Source: Pictodentalium vernedei
Lineage: Eukaryota > Mollusca > Scaphopoda > Dentaliida > Dentaliidae
NCBI GenBank assembly: GCA_031216915.1
Contig: CM062290.1
Location: forward strand, 384,010,718 to 384,074,717
Length of the DNA: 64,000 nucleotides
Reading direction: 5' to 3'
Shown here: piece by piece, positions 1 to 9,989 of the stretch
Layout: the number at the start of each line of letters is the position of its first letter
Numbering within the stretch: the stretch's first letter is position 1
Program-made: the position numbers and the translations under genes
The notes under the pieces: generated by a model
The model's database searches: none
Told to the model about the DNA's origin: nothing
Seen by the model: the letters and a program-made list of their open reading frames with translations, nothing else

Positions 1-600
1 GGGGGCAGGCCTGCATTGTAATCCTAATGGGTTGGGACAAAAAGCTGCGCAATGCGCTTACAAAAATGGGCCGAGGCGGGACGCAGGACCAACGCTCGCC
101 TCCCTTAAAGTGGTCGACCACTTTTAGGGATGGAGTGGAGGATGTACAGGAACCATGGGGGTTACCATTTCTGTAACGGTTGGACTGTCCATAGCGGTTA
201 TTGGGGTGCTGGTCAAAAAGCATCTTCTGTGTACCTGCTTAAAAGAAGAAGGCAGAATTAGTTTTCATTAGAATATGTAGAAATAAAAAGATAAAAGTAG
301 CACATTATGTTTTAATTGTGATCACAGCTAATGATCACAATCTTCCTGTTAGATCACCTTCTTAGGGTGATGGTGAGTTTGTAGCGGGAGGGTAACAGGT
401 TTAGACACTAAACCACACCCGAGGGTGTTTCTGTTATGCCCTTCGCTGGTTTCGACCATATTTTGATTAGTTTGAGCTTATTTTGGATCCCGATTAAACA
501 CTGCAAATTCTACCTCCAGCCGGGGAGGCCAGCCCACACAAAACGCCCTCGCTTGGTATCGCGAGCGTCCCGTGTGGGCCGAGCCCCCCCCCCCCCCGGC
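1..600. other. Unassigned flanking DNA with C-rich tract
   Basis: No coding region recognised. A GC-richer stretch (about 500-600) ends in a run of C (586-597), and a short self-complementary piece (gtggtcgaccac, near 112) is present. It may be part of a repeat that continues upstream, but I cannot name it. Confidence 0.3.
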
Positions 601-819
601 CGGAAATGAGATCTACAGTATCCCATCGTGATGTAATTTAATTTTGGTGAGTCGGTGAAGGCAGCCCTTTCTGGTAGAAGGCCACAATTAAGCTGTTTTT
701 CTGCCTGTTTATTCGCCTTCTCGTTCCCTATTTATTTAGTTCTATAACAATATTTGATCCTGATGTAATTTTACTTGAGTCGGTGAAGGCAGCCCTTTCT
801 GGTAGAAGGCCACAGTTAA

Positions 820-1063
820 CCCTTTACCTAACATGAAAAGCAGACGACACATGTAAAAAAAATTCTCGAATAACTCATTTTTTTCATTTTTTGTCTCAAA
901 AACATAGGTTATGACCCCTCATTGGAACGAGCTCAACGAGCTCGTTCCAATGAGGGGTCATAACCTATGTTTTTGAGACAAAAAATGAAAAAAATAATGA
1001 AAATTAATTGGCAATTTTTGAGAATAGCGCTGGCCGGTTTTGGCCGTTACGTTGGGTAAAGGG
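820..1063. mobile_element. TTAA MITE, family A (piggyBac-like ends), copy 1
   Basis: Flanked by TTAA on both sides (816-819, 1064-1067). Ends are ccctttacctaacat and cgttgggtaaaggg. The centre is a near-perfect hairpin around gagctcaacgagctc, with arms extending through ggttatgacccctcattgg. TTAA duplication and CCCTTT-type ends are the hallmark of piggyBac-superfamily elements. No coding capacity. Confidence 0.85.
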
Positions 1064-1124
1064 TTAAGCTGTTTTTCTGCCTGTTAGTTCACCTTCTCGT
1101 TCCCTAGTTTTTTTACGAGCGGTC

Positions 1125-1890
1125 TTAGTTTTGATTGCAATTTTGGGGCTTTTGTCGGCTTTCGCAAATGGCTCCAAGTTCGGAGATTAGTTCGCTGTCG
1201 GCTAACCGGTCATGATTTTTCGCGGCCAGGGTGGCTAGGCGGTCTTTAATGGTGGGGATATCGGCCCTGTCGTGGAGTGTTTTGATGGGTGTGTTCCATG
1301 GGGCGCGGAGGGCAACTCTAAGTGCGTGATTTTGGACCTTCTGGAGTTTTCCCATATTAGTTTGATTGAGGTCAGTTAGTATGATTGCACCGTATTCGAG
1401 TACTGGGCGCACAAAGGCTTTGTATAATCTGAGTAGGGTGAACTGGTTGGCTCCACATGAAGTTCCCTTAAGCATTTTCAGTAAGTTAATGCGTTTGGTG
1501 GCTTTTTTCGCCATGTCGTCGGTGTGTTTGTTAAAGGACAATTTTTGATCAATGGTGATGCCCAGGAATTTCGCCTCTTTGCATTCTGGGAGGGTGTTAT
1601 CCATACGTTTTAGGTCAAAATCCCGTTTATTTTTCTTGCGAGTAAAGGTAATTCGTTGGGTTTTATTGGCGTTTAGCTTAATTCTCCATTTGGCACACCA
1701 TTGTTCTAGGTCATCAAGAGCGCGTTGCAGGGGTTTTTGGAGCAGATTGGCCGTATTGTTAGAGTCCCAGAGGCCCTTATCATCCGCGTATTGGGAGACT
1801 TGAACACGATCCTCTGAGATGTTAAGATCATTAACATAGAAGATGTAAAGGAGGGGCTTAGGACGGATCCTTGGGGGGGGGGGGTGCCTG
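1125..1890 (-). pseudogene. LINE reverse transcriptase fragment
   Basis: On the minus strand the frame through 1125-1868 reads the RT motif QYADD, then a segment with FLGITIDQKLSFNKH and a C-terminal helical part with YKAFVRPVLEYGA, the usual layout of LINE RT palm and thumb. The preceding PQGSVLSP motif is visible in another frame (about 1856-1890), so a frameshift separates it from LLYIFYVNDL. Homopolymer G at 1873-1883 is the likely shift site or truncation point. No full-length RT can be made. The ATG at 1604 is internal and not a real start. Confidence 0.75.
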
Positions 1891-2415
1891 CAAGAAAAAA
1901 ATTGAATGCTGTAAGTGATTTATACCAGTAAATGTGAAGTAAATAGATGAAGTCGAAGTAATTTTTCCGACAATTCGCTTTATTACACACAGCCCTTCAA
2001 TAATGATAATCAGTTCGGCATTAACTGCCAGGCCGGTAGTCATTATTGAACGGCTCTTAATAAAGAAACAAACAAATTGGAATGCAATAAGTAATTCATA
2101 GCAGTAATTGGATCACACGCCAGTAATTTACCTAATAGAAAAATTGGAGTAAACCTTAGGATGAGTGCATTATTAACCGCCTTTCAAAGAATGTCTTAAA
2201 AAAATTGCTGCAAATGTTTAAAGGTAACAATATTTATGTAAATGTGCATGTACATGTCTTAAGGTCTTTGTATTTTTAGAAAATATACCGCTAAAATATT
2301 GAATGTAAATATCTCAAAGTTTCTTTTATTCTGTAGTCTGTATGAAAATATTCTGATAAAATAATGGAATAAAAAAATATTTTCACTGATGATCTTCTTC
2401 ATTTATTATATCACC
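1891..2415. other. 5' flank of BRCC3, AT-rich, no feature seen
   Basis: AT-rich sequence without an open frame of note or a recognised repeat; repeated ttcggcattaac/aataatg wording near 2000 is too short to call. It is the upstream flank of the BRCC3 promoter region. Confidence 0.3.
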
Positions 2416-2512
2416 AGCGGCCGATTCGACTGAAAATGCTAGCGGCCGATTCGTACTGACTGGCGGCCGATTCGTCCGAAATTGTCAGCGGCCGATTTGG
2501 CTGGAGGCCGAT
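2416..2512 (+). repeat. Motif cluster: five spaced copies of cGGCCGATTcG
   Basis: The word GCGGCCGATTCG recurs at about 2416, 2441 and 2465, then as GCGGCCGATTTGG (about 2489) and AGGCCGATTTGACC (about 2505), with spacing of 15-30 bp. It lies 136 bp upstream of the BRCC3 start codon. It resembles, in structure but not in exact wording, other clusters in this window (2790-2856, 2975-3060, 4158-4253, 5484-5600). Whether it is the end of a transposon or a promoter element is not settled. Confidence 0.6.
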
Positions 2513-2647
2513 TTGACCGTTTCCCTTTATTATTAAGGAGGACCATGTTGCAAAATCACATTTACTTGTTGTTGTACTTGACTTCCTGTTTGGTTTCGTC
2601 GAATTTCACTCACTACAACCCTTGTTTAACAGCCGTATTCATCACCG
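2513..2647 (+). promoter_or_regulatory. BRCC3: Candidate BRCC3 promoter / 5' UTR
   Basis: Sequence immediately upstream of the BRCC3 ATG. No TATA box is seen. It contains acttcctg (2581-2588), which fits an ETS-factor site on the minus strand, and pyrimidine-rich stretches around 2518-2530. An upstream ATG at 2545 opens a different frame that runs over exon 1; if transcripts start upstream of it, it would act as an overlapping uORF. The transcription start is not known. Confidence 0.35.
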
Positions 2648-2752
2648 ATGACCGCAAAGGCAGTCCACCTGTCATCAGACGCTTTTTTAGTATGCTTGAC
2701 ACACGCACTTTCGACGGAACGAGAAGAGGTTATGGGTTTGTTGATTGGAGAA
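2648..2752 (+). CDS. BRCC3: BRCC36 deubiquitinase, exon 1 (residues 1-35)
   Basis: BRCC36 is the zinc-dependent JAMM/MPN+ protease that cleaves K63-linked ubiquitin chains, working in the nuclear BRCA1-A complex (with RAP80, Abraxas, BRE, MERIT40) and the cytoplasmic BRISC complex. This exon starts at ATG 2648 and encodes the conserved N-terminal MPN segment, with DAFLVCL, ALSTE and EEVMGLLIGE. Glu27 is the counterpart of the JAMM catalytic glutamate. It ends in phase 0 at a consensus donor (GTGAGT at 2753). The frame would otherwise run on to 2869, but similarity stops exactly at the donor. The short N-terminus (no long leader before HLSSDAF) fits invertebrate BRCC36 proteins. All later exons are in the + direction and keep frame. 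Confidence 0.93.
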
Positions 2753-2782
2753 GTGAGTCAGTTTCCCAATTTCGTGCGTGGC

Positions 2783-2856
2783 CATGCACTGAGACGTTTC
2801 GTCCCCTATTGGTGGAACGTTTCGTCCCCGGGACGATTCGTCCCCATTGCAAATTC
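2783..2856 (+). repeat. Motif cluster: cGTTTCGTCCCC copies
   Basis: Three copies of a CGTTTCGTCCCC-type word (gagacgtttcgtccccta, gaacgtttcgtccccggg, acgattcgtccccat) just 30 bases downstream of the exon 1 donor. The same word in inverted form fills 5484-5600, so these two may be the ends of one element, with the 2975-4253 element nested in it. I see no clear target duplication for that pair. Confidence 0.5.
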
Positions 2857-2974
2857 CTGTAAAGGATGAGTGTTATAAATAACTAACAGTGATATATTTC
2901 ATTGATATAACTTTATTTGATTTTCAAGAACAATCTATAACAAAGTTTACAATTTACATTACATTATACCAAAT

Positions 2975-4253
2975 GGGTCCGGGTCTTTTCGGCCTCGGGA
3001 ACATTCGGCCCCAGGTATTTTTCCGGGAACATTCGGCCTTAGTCGAGGCCGAATGTTCCCACTTTTGGTAAAACATTTCTGAGTTTGGGAGTTGAAAAAT
3101 AACTTTAAAAAATATTTTTTTAGTTAATTTTGTTGTGTTTTTTGTATATTATTAGGTGTTTTTCCAGAATATTTTTGTAAAGAATATTCAACAAGTTGAA
3201 TGTGGGCAGTATTCGGAAGAAGAAGAAGAATAATATATATGACCTACCTTTATTCCTAAAGTCGAAATATATTGAGGACGAGACCGATCCATAATGAATA
3301 ATAAAATATAAAATCCATTGTGTAAAATCCACTGTATTGAATAACAAATAACAGAATGACAATATGTGTGCTCCAATGCCGACATGCAAACCCGAAATGA
3401 TATACTTCTTCTTGGGTGTTGTTTGGCACAACTCAGCTTTAAAAGTTTGTTTTTATAAGTTCTTCTGAAGTAGTGATCAAAGTTCTAGCCTCTGATGAGA
3501 TACTCATACAGCGTTTTTACAGTACGACTGAAGCTTGATTGATTTAATCGCACTTGATTAGGCAATCATATATACTGTTTTTACAGTTCCTTTGAAGACT
3601 TAAACCTCTTTATGTAGACTGTAACTATATCCCTCTCCCTTGTAGGTTGATGGATGACTTCCAGCTTTAAAAAAACTTTCGTGGATTCGTAAGCAAATAA
3701 AGTTATAAAGCAAATAAAGTTGTTCGGGTCTCAGGGGATTTAAATCCCACATCATCCCTGTGCGCCTTCTGCGCGCTGAAACCTTTCATTTCATTAATTG
3801 CTTCAGCTTTCAGAAACACATATCGGTGGATTTTTTCCTTTTTGTAACCGTTATGGATAACATGCTGGGGCTAATCCCAAATCAGCGACTGTTTGGGTTT
3901 CTTTTTCAGTTTTTCTAAAACAACCAACAAACTGCGATTTCAGTATTCATAAGGAAATAAAATTATAAAGCAAAGTTATTCGGGTCGCGCAAGGGATTTA
4001 AATCATACATCATCCCCTTTTCAGTCATTCGAGTCCAATATCAATCTTGCTCGCTTACTTGCTTGTCCAAAGGTATCCAAGAAGTTAGAGGAAGCATCGG
4101 AGAAATATAAAGAGAATGAAATAACTACATCTCTCTTAGTCTCCCTTGTTGAAAACGGAGGCCGAATGTTCCCAGGCCGAACCCAGGCCGAATGTTCCCG
4201 GGGCCGAATGTTCCCGAGGTCGAATGTTCCCGAGGCTGAAAAGACCCGCTCCC
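2975..4253. mobile_element. DNA transposon with motif-rich inverted ends, 8-bp TSD
   Basis: Flanked by the perfect 8-bp duplication taccaaat (2967-2974 and 4254-4261). The ends are inverted repeats: left gggtccgggtcttttcggcc, right complementary with a few changes. Each end holds several copies of GGGAACATTCGGCC (left) or its complement GGCCGAATGTTCCC (right, four copies at about 4160-4230). The interior is AT-rich with two direct copies of an approximately 60-bp piece (around 3690-3760 and 3945-4015) and no transposase. An 8-bp duplication fits hAT, P or Zisupton-type elements; which one is not known. Confidence 0.75.
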
Positions 4254-4300
4254 TACCAAATAATATATACATTATATCTACATAAATTTTATTTGTTGAA

Positions 4301-4490
4301 CCCTTTACCAAACGACTTTCTTAAAAAAACTTTTCGTTTTAAAAATAAATAAAATAATAATAAAATCATATAAGCATGGATATCATTAGAACTTGTTCGA
4401 CAAACCTTTTCTAATGATAAACATGTTTATATGTTTCAGTTTAATGTTGTCACCGTTAATGGTTTTGTTATCGCTATTTTAGGTAAAGGG
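4301..4490. mobile_element. TTAA MITE (CCCTTTACC ends), short subfamily
   Basis: Left end ccctttaccaaacg preceded by ttga (a decayed TTAA), right end aggtaaaggg followed by ttaa (4491-4494). The interior has atgataaacatgttt-type wording also found in the copy at 47193-47417. Same terminal sequence as the family A MITEs but a different middle. Confidence 0.7.
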
Positions 4491-4494
4491 TTAA

Positions 4495-5483
4495 CGTGAA
4501 CATGAAACAAAGCAATCATAAAATAACATTGAACATGAATCATGGAAATTACATTAAAATTTACATTACTTTTTAGTTTTACCCAACTGGTATATCCTAC
4601 TAATTTCTATTAAAAATTCTGTTGTTCTCAGGTCATTAGCCCGATACATATCCCACAGCTCATTTATTTTCATGTCTACTTCTGTATATTTTCTTTGTGT
4701 TTCAGTATCCAGGTCTCTGGCTTCCACCGACATCTGCACATGTTCTGCCTCTTGTTGAAGAATAGTTACTGATCTGATGTAGGTTCATAAAACCCAGAAT
4801 CATGACAATTCTTGCAATTAAAATAAATAATGCAGATAGATTTTTTTTTGCCTCATTGTAAAACTTTTGTGGGATACCAGTGTTGCATGTTCGGTGCTGC
4901 CAGCGTCCACAATGATCACAGTCAATAGCTTGTTGTCTCGGTCTTACATTCCTTCCACCTTCAAGGCATGGGTATTCTGCTGTGGGCGCTAATCTCAAGT
5001 TGTAAGCCATTTCGAGATAGACTGAGGAGGAATCGGATCGTCCCCCAAATATACCCACAGTTTGTGAAAAAAAAAGCATTCTATGTTGCGCCGACATGTC
5101 AGCGAACTGCACTATCCTTGAGTGCTAATGAAAACATACCAATAATTATTAATAATTAAATATAATTACATATCAACAAACATTCATTGATATACCGGCA
5201 TCAGTGAGATGCATTCTTCTTGAAAGCTTACGAAAACAATGTATGATTGAACAATTAAAAAAACATTTCTTGAGGTACCAACTTATCAGTGAGATATATT
5301 ATTATTGAGTGATTATAAAAACTACAAAATCATTGTTTGTATTATAGTCTGCTAATATGATATCTAATTATGCATAAAATCCAACCTCGATGCCATATGA
5401 GTGACCATCATTGGTTACGAGCAGATGCTTCCCTCATTTATGAAAAAAATTGAATCCCATATCCTCTCAGTAATTTGGTATTG
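4495..5483. other. Intron 1 segment, no clear feature
   Basis: The minus strand has a 136-codon open frame (4702-5112) with a Cys/His-rich stretch CDHCGRWQHRTCN, which looks like a fragment of a PHD/zinc-finger-type domain of the kind carried by some transposons. There is no start or context to support a gene. I regard it as a transposon remnant. The rest is AT-rich. Confidence 0.35.
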
Positions 5484-5600
5484 AAGTGGGACCTTTCGTC
5501 CCCAACTGGGGACGAAACGTCCCACCCTGTCACTGGGACGAAACATCCCACCAAGTATGGGATGAAACATCCCGGGGATGAAACGACCTGGACCCGCCAC
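5484..5600. repeat. Motif cluster: GGGACGAAACGTCCC copies
   Basis: Six or more copies of an approximately 15-bp word in both orientations (ctttcgtcccc, ggggacgaaacgtccca, gggacgaaacatccca, gggatgaaacatcccg, ggggatgaaacgacc). The rightmost part, read on the minus strand, is gggtccaggtcgtttcatcc, the same layout as the gggtccgggtcttttcggcc end of the 2975-4253 element but with another internal word. Probably a transposon end. Confidence 0.6.
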
Positions 5601-5635
5601 TGAGGTTTCCTGGTATTTCCCAAAAATGACATGTA

Positions 5636-5895
5636 CAGTATGTGGAGAGTGTATTATCACTAAATCACCCACAGAGTGGAGATTCCACCCAAGCAATATT
5701 TGCAAATTTGTTGCAAAGCATAACCAGCACAAGCAAAGTTTCATTCAGTGAACCTCCGGGTTAAACCTGGCGGAGGTCCATTGACTGAAACATTGCTTGT
5801 GTTTTTTGTCGACATGTTCAAAATTTGAAAGTTATAGCCTGGGTGATAACTCCACTCCATGGGTGATTTAGTTACAATCCACTCTCCCCATACTG
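5636..5895. mobile_element. Tc1/mariner-like MITE, family D, copy 1
   Basis: TA target duplication; ends cagtatgtggagagtg and the inverted cactctccccatactg. Inside is a palindrome with ggacctccgggtt/aacctggcggaggtcc and arms gcaaagtttcattcag. A second copy is at 54309-54564. The core hairpin is shared with family C elements. Confidence 0.75.
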
Positions 5896-6977
5896 TAAAT
5901 TAATACACTCTCTTCAAATGTGAATATCGTTTAACCTAGCTATCAAACACAAATGAAATTTTTCCAAATCCGCTAAAAACATAAAACGCTATCTAGGTAG
6001 AAATAAACAATTTGAATAATTTGCTGTCAAATGTAAGCAAGGCTTCAATCTGGAAAATTGCATGAGAAAATGCCGGAACGAGTCATTTTCAGACATTTAC
6101 CACTGGCCCCACTTACCTAACCATGGAGCATATTATCCCCTGTTTCTACCTCATTTTTTAGTTTCATGCCCGCTAACAACTCCATGTAAAAATGACATAT
6201 TGAAAAATACAGTACAGTCATCGTGGACTGGTCATCATCCACGCGTGGGCAGTGATGTCCACGCATATGTTTACCAGGTAATAAAAATCATCATCAGTAA
6301 AATATTAATTAATGAAGCATCGGGTTGTAGCCAGTGCTTCATTAATTAAATTTTGAATGTTTATTTCTATAATTACTGTTTGGAATCAAATATTATTGCA
6401 TCCCTGGAAAGTCACCAGTCCACAGCGACTGTACCGGTACAGTAGTAAATGTTTTTGAAGGCAGCAGCATATTTTTTGTTTTGAAAAATTTGAGTAGCAG
6501 TTTCCATCTGGGTTTCAAAAAGTGATGATAAATAGTGAAAATAGAAAAGTGGTTAGCATTTGGACATTTTTGTGTAGCATTTTATGATGTGAATCTAGTC
6601 ATCAAATACCCTGAGGCACTGTTTCCTGTAATTCCTCATCAAATTTACCTCTTTACATCGGATTACAACTCTGTGACCAAAACTTCAAATTCAGCTATCT
6701 AACAAATAGCCTATTTATATACCGGTACTCATATATCTGATACTAAAAATACATCTCCAATTTATATGCCATGTGGTTCAAGTTTCAACATATCCCTGAG
6801 TTTAGAATTTTACCCCTGTGCAATACTACATGTACAAAACTGTAGAGCGGAACCTTTTAGTTAAGTTGTATAGGATGAGGCCGACAAAATACAGAGATTT
6901 ACCAAACTGGACTGACCCGAGCTGAGGGAAAAGAAGGGAAATTAAGTCTGTATATGTATGATACATGTATATCATTA
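5896..6977. other. Intron 1 segment, short hairpin only
   Basis: AT-rich. An inverted repeat aattaatgaagca...tgcttcattaatt is present at about 6305-6350. No coding region or known repeat recognised. Confidence 0.3.
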
Positions 6978-6981
6978 TTAA

Positions 6982-7190
6982 CCGGTTCAGTGCGAGAAGC
7001 CACTATCAGGGCTTTCTAAAAAATGAGGGTACCAGAACAAAAGCTAACATTATCATTTGCTCATGTTTCATATTCATCCAAACGCAAACAATATTTTGTT
7101 CCTATAAATTTGTTTGTAATAAAATAAACTTTGATGAACAAATTCAGACTACAAAAAATAATATAGCCTTCAACCAGATAATATAACAAT
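6982..7190. mobile_element. TTAA MITE, family B, copy 1 (one end)
   Basis: After TTAA (6978-6981) the sequence ccggttcagtgcgagaagcc, then actatcagggctttc and aaatgagggtacc, matches copies at 41196-41437 and 63584 onward. The right end is not clear here, so the copy is probably truncated. Interior AT-rich. Confidence 0.55.
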
Positions 7191-7228
7191 TACCTGAGTT
7201 TGCAGGGCGTTACGGTTTAATATTACCA

Positions 7229-8326
7229 CTTTAGCAGGTTTTCTCTTGTATTTAACAGAGTTTATGGGTGGCAATAAAACTCTGCATTACATGTACATTC
7301 ATGGCAACTGGAAGCAGGTGGCAGGCTGTTAATAAAAATCCTTAGCAGTCCACCACCCACTTCTGTTGTGGTTATAATAGTAATAACATGATTTTGTCTG
7401 GCATCCCGGTTTGTTATTTGCTCACAAGGATTATTCATTCCTCTTGGGCCGTCAAAAACTGTAATGCCCTACAAATCTACAATCATCTTATTATATTAAC
7501 CCTTTAGCCAATGTAACAGTCAAAATCGGCCAGCGCTATTCTAAAAAATTGCCACTTAATTTTCATTATTTTTTCATTTCTTGTCTCAAAAACATAGGTT
7601 ATGACCCCTCATTGGAACGAGCTCAACGAGCTCGTTCCAATGAGAGGTCATAACCTATGTTTTTGAGACAAAAAAGAAAAAAATTAGTTATTCAAGAATT
7701 GTTTTTGCAAGTATTGTCTGCTTTTCATGTTAGGTAAAGGGTTAACAGGCAGAGAGGAATGAATAAAGCCCAAGGATTTATTAATAATCTGAGATTAAGT
7801 GAAGGGGCAAAGGCTGTTAATAAGTCTGAGGGCTGTTTATTCCACACATATCGTTAATGTAACAATAACATGAGTTTGGAGGGTGTTATGGTTTATTAAT
7901 GGCCTGGGAGGAATGAATAATGGCCTGAGGGTTTATTACAGGCCTGAAACGAAGTTGAGGTCTGTTAATAAGCCATGGGGCTGTTATTCAGTCCTAAGGG
8001 CCATTAATAAACCTGGACATCTGACAAAATCATGTTATTACTATTATTACCTTGACTGGAAACCAGTGGCGGGCTGTTAGTAAATTTTAAGGGTTTATAC
8101 CATTTATTACCAGACCGAGATGAAGTTGAGGGCCCTTAATAAGACAAAGGGCAGTTAATAAACCAGAACTCCTGACAAAATCTTGTTATTTCTATTATTA
8201 CCATGACTGGAAGCAGGGAGTGGGGATGGACATGGGCTGTTAATGAATTTTGTTTTCATTAGCAGCCTGCCGTCCGTTTCCGGTTGTATAATGCTATGAA
8301 TTACAGAGTTTTACTGTCCTGCTAAA
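7229..8326. mobile_element. Foldback/tandem element with ctttagcagg ends
   Basis: Left ctttagcaggttttct and right actgtcctgctaaac are inverted. Just inside are matching inverted pieces with aaaactctg and aactggaagcagg. The middle consists of irregular direct repeats of ggctgttaataa/gggcagttaataaacc and of acaaaatcatgttattactattattacc (two copies near 8025 and 8175). A TTAA MITE is nested at 7500-7741. Confidence 0.5.
7500..7741. mobile_element. TTAA MITE, family A, copy 2 (reverse orientation)
   Basis: TTAA at 7496-7499 and 7742-7745. It begins cctttagccaatgtaacagt and ends catgttaggtaaagg, i.e. the reverse of copy 1, with the same central hairpin gagctcaacgagctc and ggttatgacccctc arms. Nested in the repeat at 7229-8326. 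Confidence 0.85.
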
Positions 8327-9413
8327 CTTCATTAGTATGTTAGAACACCTGCTTATCTGGTAATAATTATTAATATTGACTCCCACGATGCTTCATCCAG
8401 GCTTGGGACTAGCAAACTTCAAAAGAAATCAGGCGAATTTAGATTTTTTTCTTGTGCTGAAAGCCATAGCGAAACAGCTGCAATTTTTTTTATATATTTT
8501 CATGTTGTTCCTATTATTCATAGAATGCATGGCCTGGTGAGTCAAAGCTCATGCTTATAATCTGCTCCTTACAGACCTTTAAATAAATTAATTTATTTTG
8601 CCCTAATTTGGGCACATTAAAACCCAGAAATAACAGCCTTATCCTGTTATGTTTTATTGCCATGCCTTTCTTTGTGTTTCTATGGTGGTTACAATTTACT
8701 TGAATGCATCATCCGTGAGGTAATTACTAAATAAATCCCATAAATGCACCATAAAGTCAAAGTAAACTACAGCATCATTGACACTTTCATTTCTTTGTTA
8801 ATAATTAATAATGTGAACCACTGACTTCATTTCATGGGAAATTTTAGTTTTCCCAGGATATTATTTCAGTTCTGCATAAAATGGGTTCAATGATTGTTTT
8901 GTTTACCTTTTAACCACCTAAACAGAATTAGGATATTTCTTTTGCCTGCATTGATAATGGACCTCAGACTCAGAAACATATGTAGCAGACTAGTGTTCAA
9001 ACGATGACCGGAGCCGGGCATGATTAGTGCAAAAAATGCTCGTTAGTTAATGCGCTCCTTACTGCAGAAGAATGAAGTAGTCTAAATGAAATACAACAGT
9101 AGATTTGCACTCTGCAATGCAAAAACTAATGCGCTATTAGCGAGGTCAGTCGTGACATCACAATCTGAACTGAACAAACAGAAAAAATATTGACTCTATA
9201 GAATTTGGAGGATATATTACTACTAAATCTCTGTGGGATAGATGTTTTTCTTAGCAATTATTTACAATATTTGAGGACAAAACACAAAAGGCACCTGCAA
9301 ACTCTCATCACATGGACAACCGGGTTGCACCCGATGGTCCATGTGATGAACGTTTTCCAATATTTCTTGTGGTGTTATGAACAATAAAAAATATTTCTTG
9401 AGTGGAGAATATA
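8327..9413. other. Intron 1 segment, no clear feature
   Basis: AT-rich, no open frame of note. A hairpin with arms catcacatggac/gtccatgtgatg lies at about 9305-9348, similar in style to the cores of the neighbouring MITEs but different in sequence. Confidence 0.3.
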
Positions 9414-9699
9414 CAGTTAAAACTAGAAGTCCTGTCATGAAATGCGCACAAATAGCACGTTGATCTGTAAAGCTATCAAATTCTGTACATATGGCCTGTG
9501 CACAAGCAATGTTTCAGCCAATGGACCTCCGGGTAACCCGGAGGTCCATTGGCAGAAACATTGCATGTGTTTGCCATGAATAACCAGGAGAACCTGTCGT
9601 GATTTGGATGCCATTCGATATGGCAATTGCGCGTAATTCCAACGCGCAATTAAGCCTAGATAAGCGTTCTATTCGTGACAGGACTTCTAGTTTTAACTG
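9414..9699. mobile_element. Tc1/mariner-like MITE, family C, copy 1
   Basis: TA duplication; ends cagttaaaactagaagtcct and the inverted aggacttctagttttaactg. The central palindrome has arms gcaatgtttcagccaatgg and tip ggacctccgggtaacccgga. No coding capacity. Other copies: 11027-11340, 12929-13242, 46712-47025, 50481-50794. Confidence 0.9.
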
Positions 9700-9960
9700 T
9701 ATGGTGCTATGATTCAGTAGTAATCCACTTTCTTCATTCTGAATATGCAGTTGACTTTTAATATCTATTTACATAATTTCATGTACAGGTATCCAAGTAG
9801 AGGTTAGGAATGATGTTAACAATCTCTGTTTGCCAGTATAGAATTGAACAGAGTTGGGCACACTGTTTTTCTACAGAAATTGGGTTACGCTAATGGTGCA
9901 GTTTGATAGGGACAAAAGTGCACTCACCCAGCACGCAATTACTTCAAAATAGTGCATAAT

Positions 9961-9989
9961 ACAGTCACAGGACTTCTAGTTTCAACTGT
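9961..9989. mobile_element. Remnant of one family C MITE end
   Basis: cagtcacaggacttctagtt followed by tcaactg: CAGT of one end joined almost directly to the other terminal repeat, as expected from an internal deletion that left only the ends. Confidence 0.5.

Larger units (their letters stand above)
601..1890 (-). mobile_element. 5'-truncated non-LTR retrotransposon (LINE), 3' part
   Basis: The minus strand carries the C-terminal part of a LINE reverse transcriptase (1125-1890) followed by a 3' untranslated region (about 601-1124). In the 3' region a unit of roughly 150 bp containing ttctaccagaaagggctgcc and ggaacgagaaggcgaa occurs twice, a tandem duplication. The second unit is split by a TTAA MITE (820-1063). 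The 5' side stops near a G-run (1873-1883), so most of the RT and any endonuclease are missing. The family (Jockey/I/CR1-like) is not certain. Confidence 0.7.

Noticed and set aside
2482-2862. 126-codon frame overlapping BRCC3 exon 1
   Set aside because: Its protein has no recognisable similarity and runs through the splice donor; the BRCC36 frame in exon 1 is clear. At most a uORF.
4702-5112. Gene with a zinc-finger-like CDHCGRWQHRTC stretch
   Set aside because: Isolated fragment on the minus strand of intron 1 without a start, splice partners or full domain; treated as a transposon remnant.
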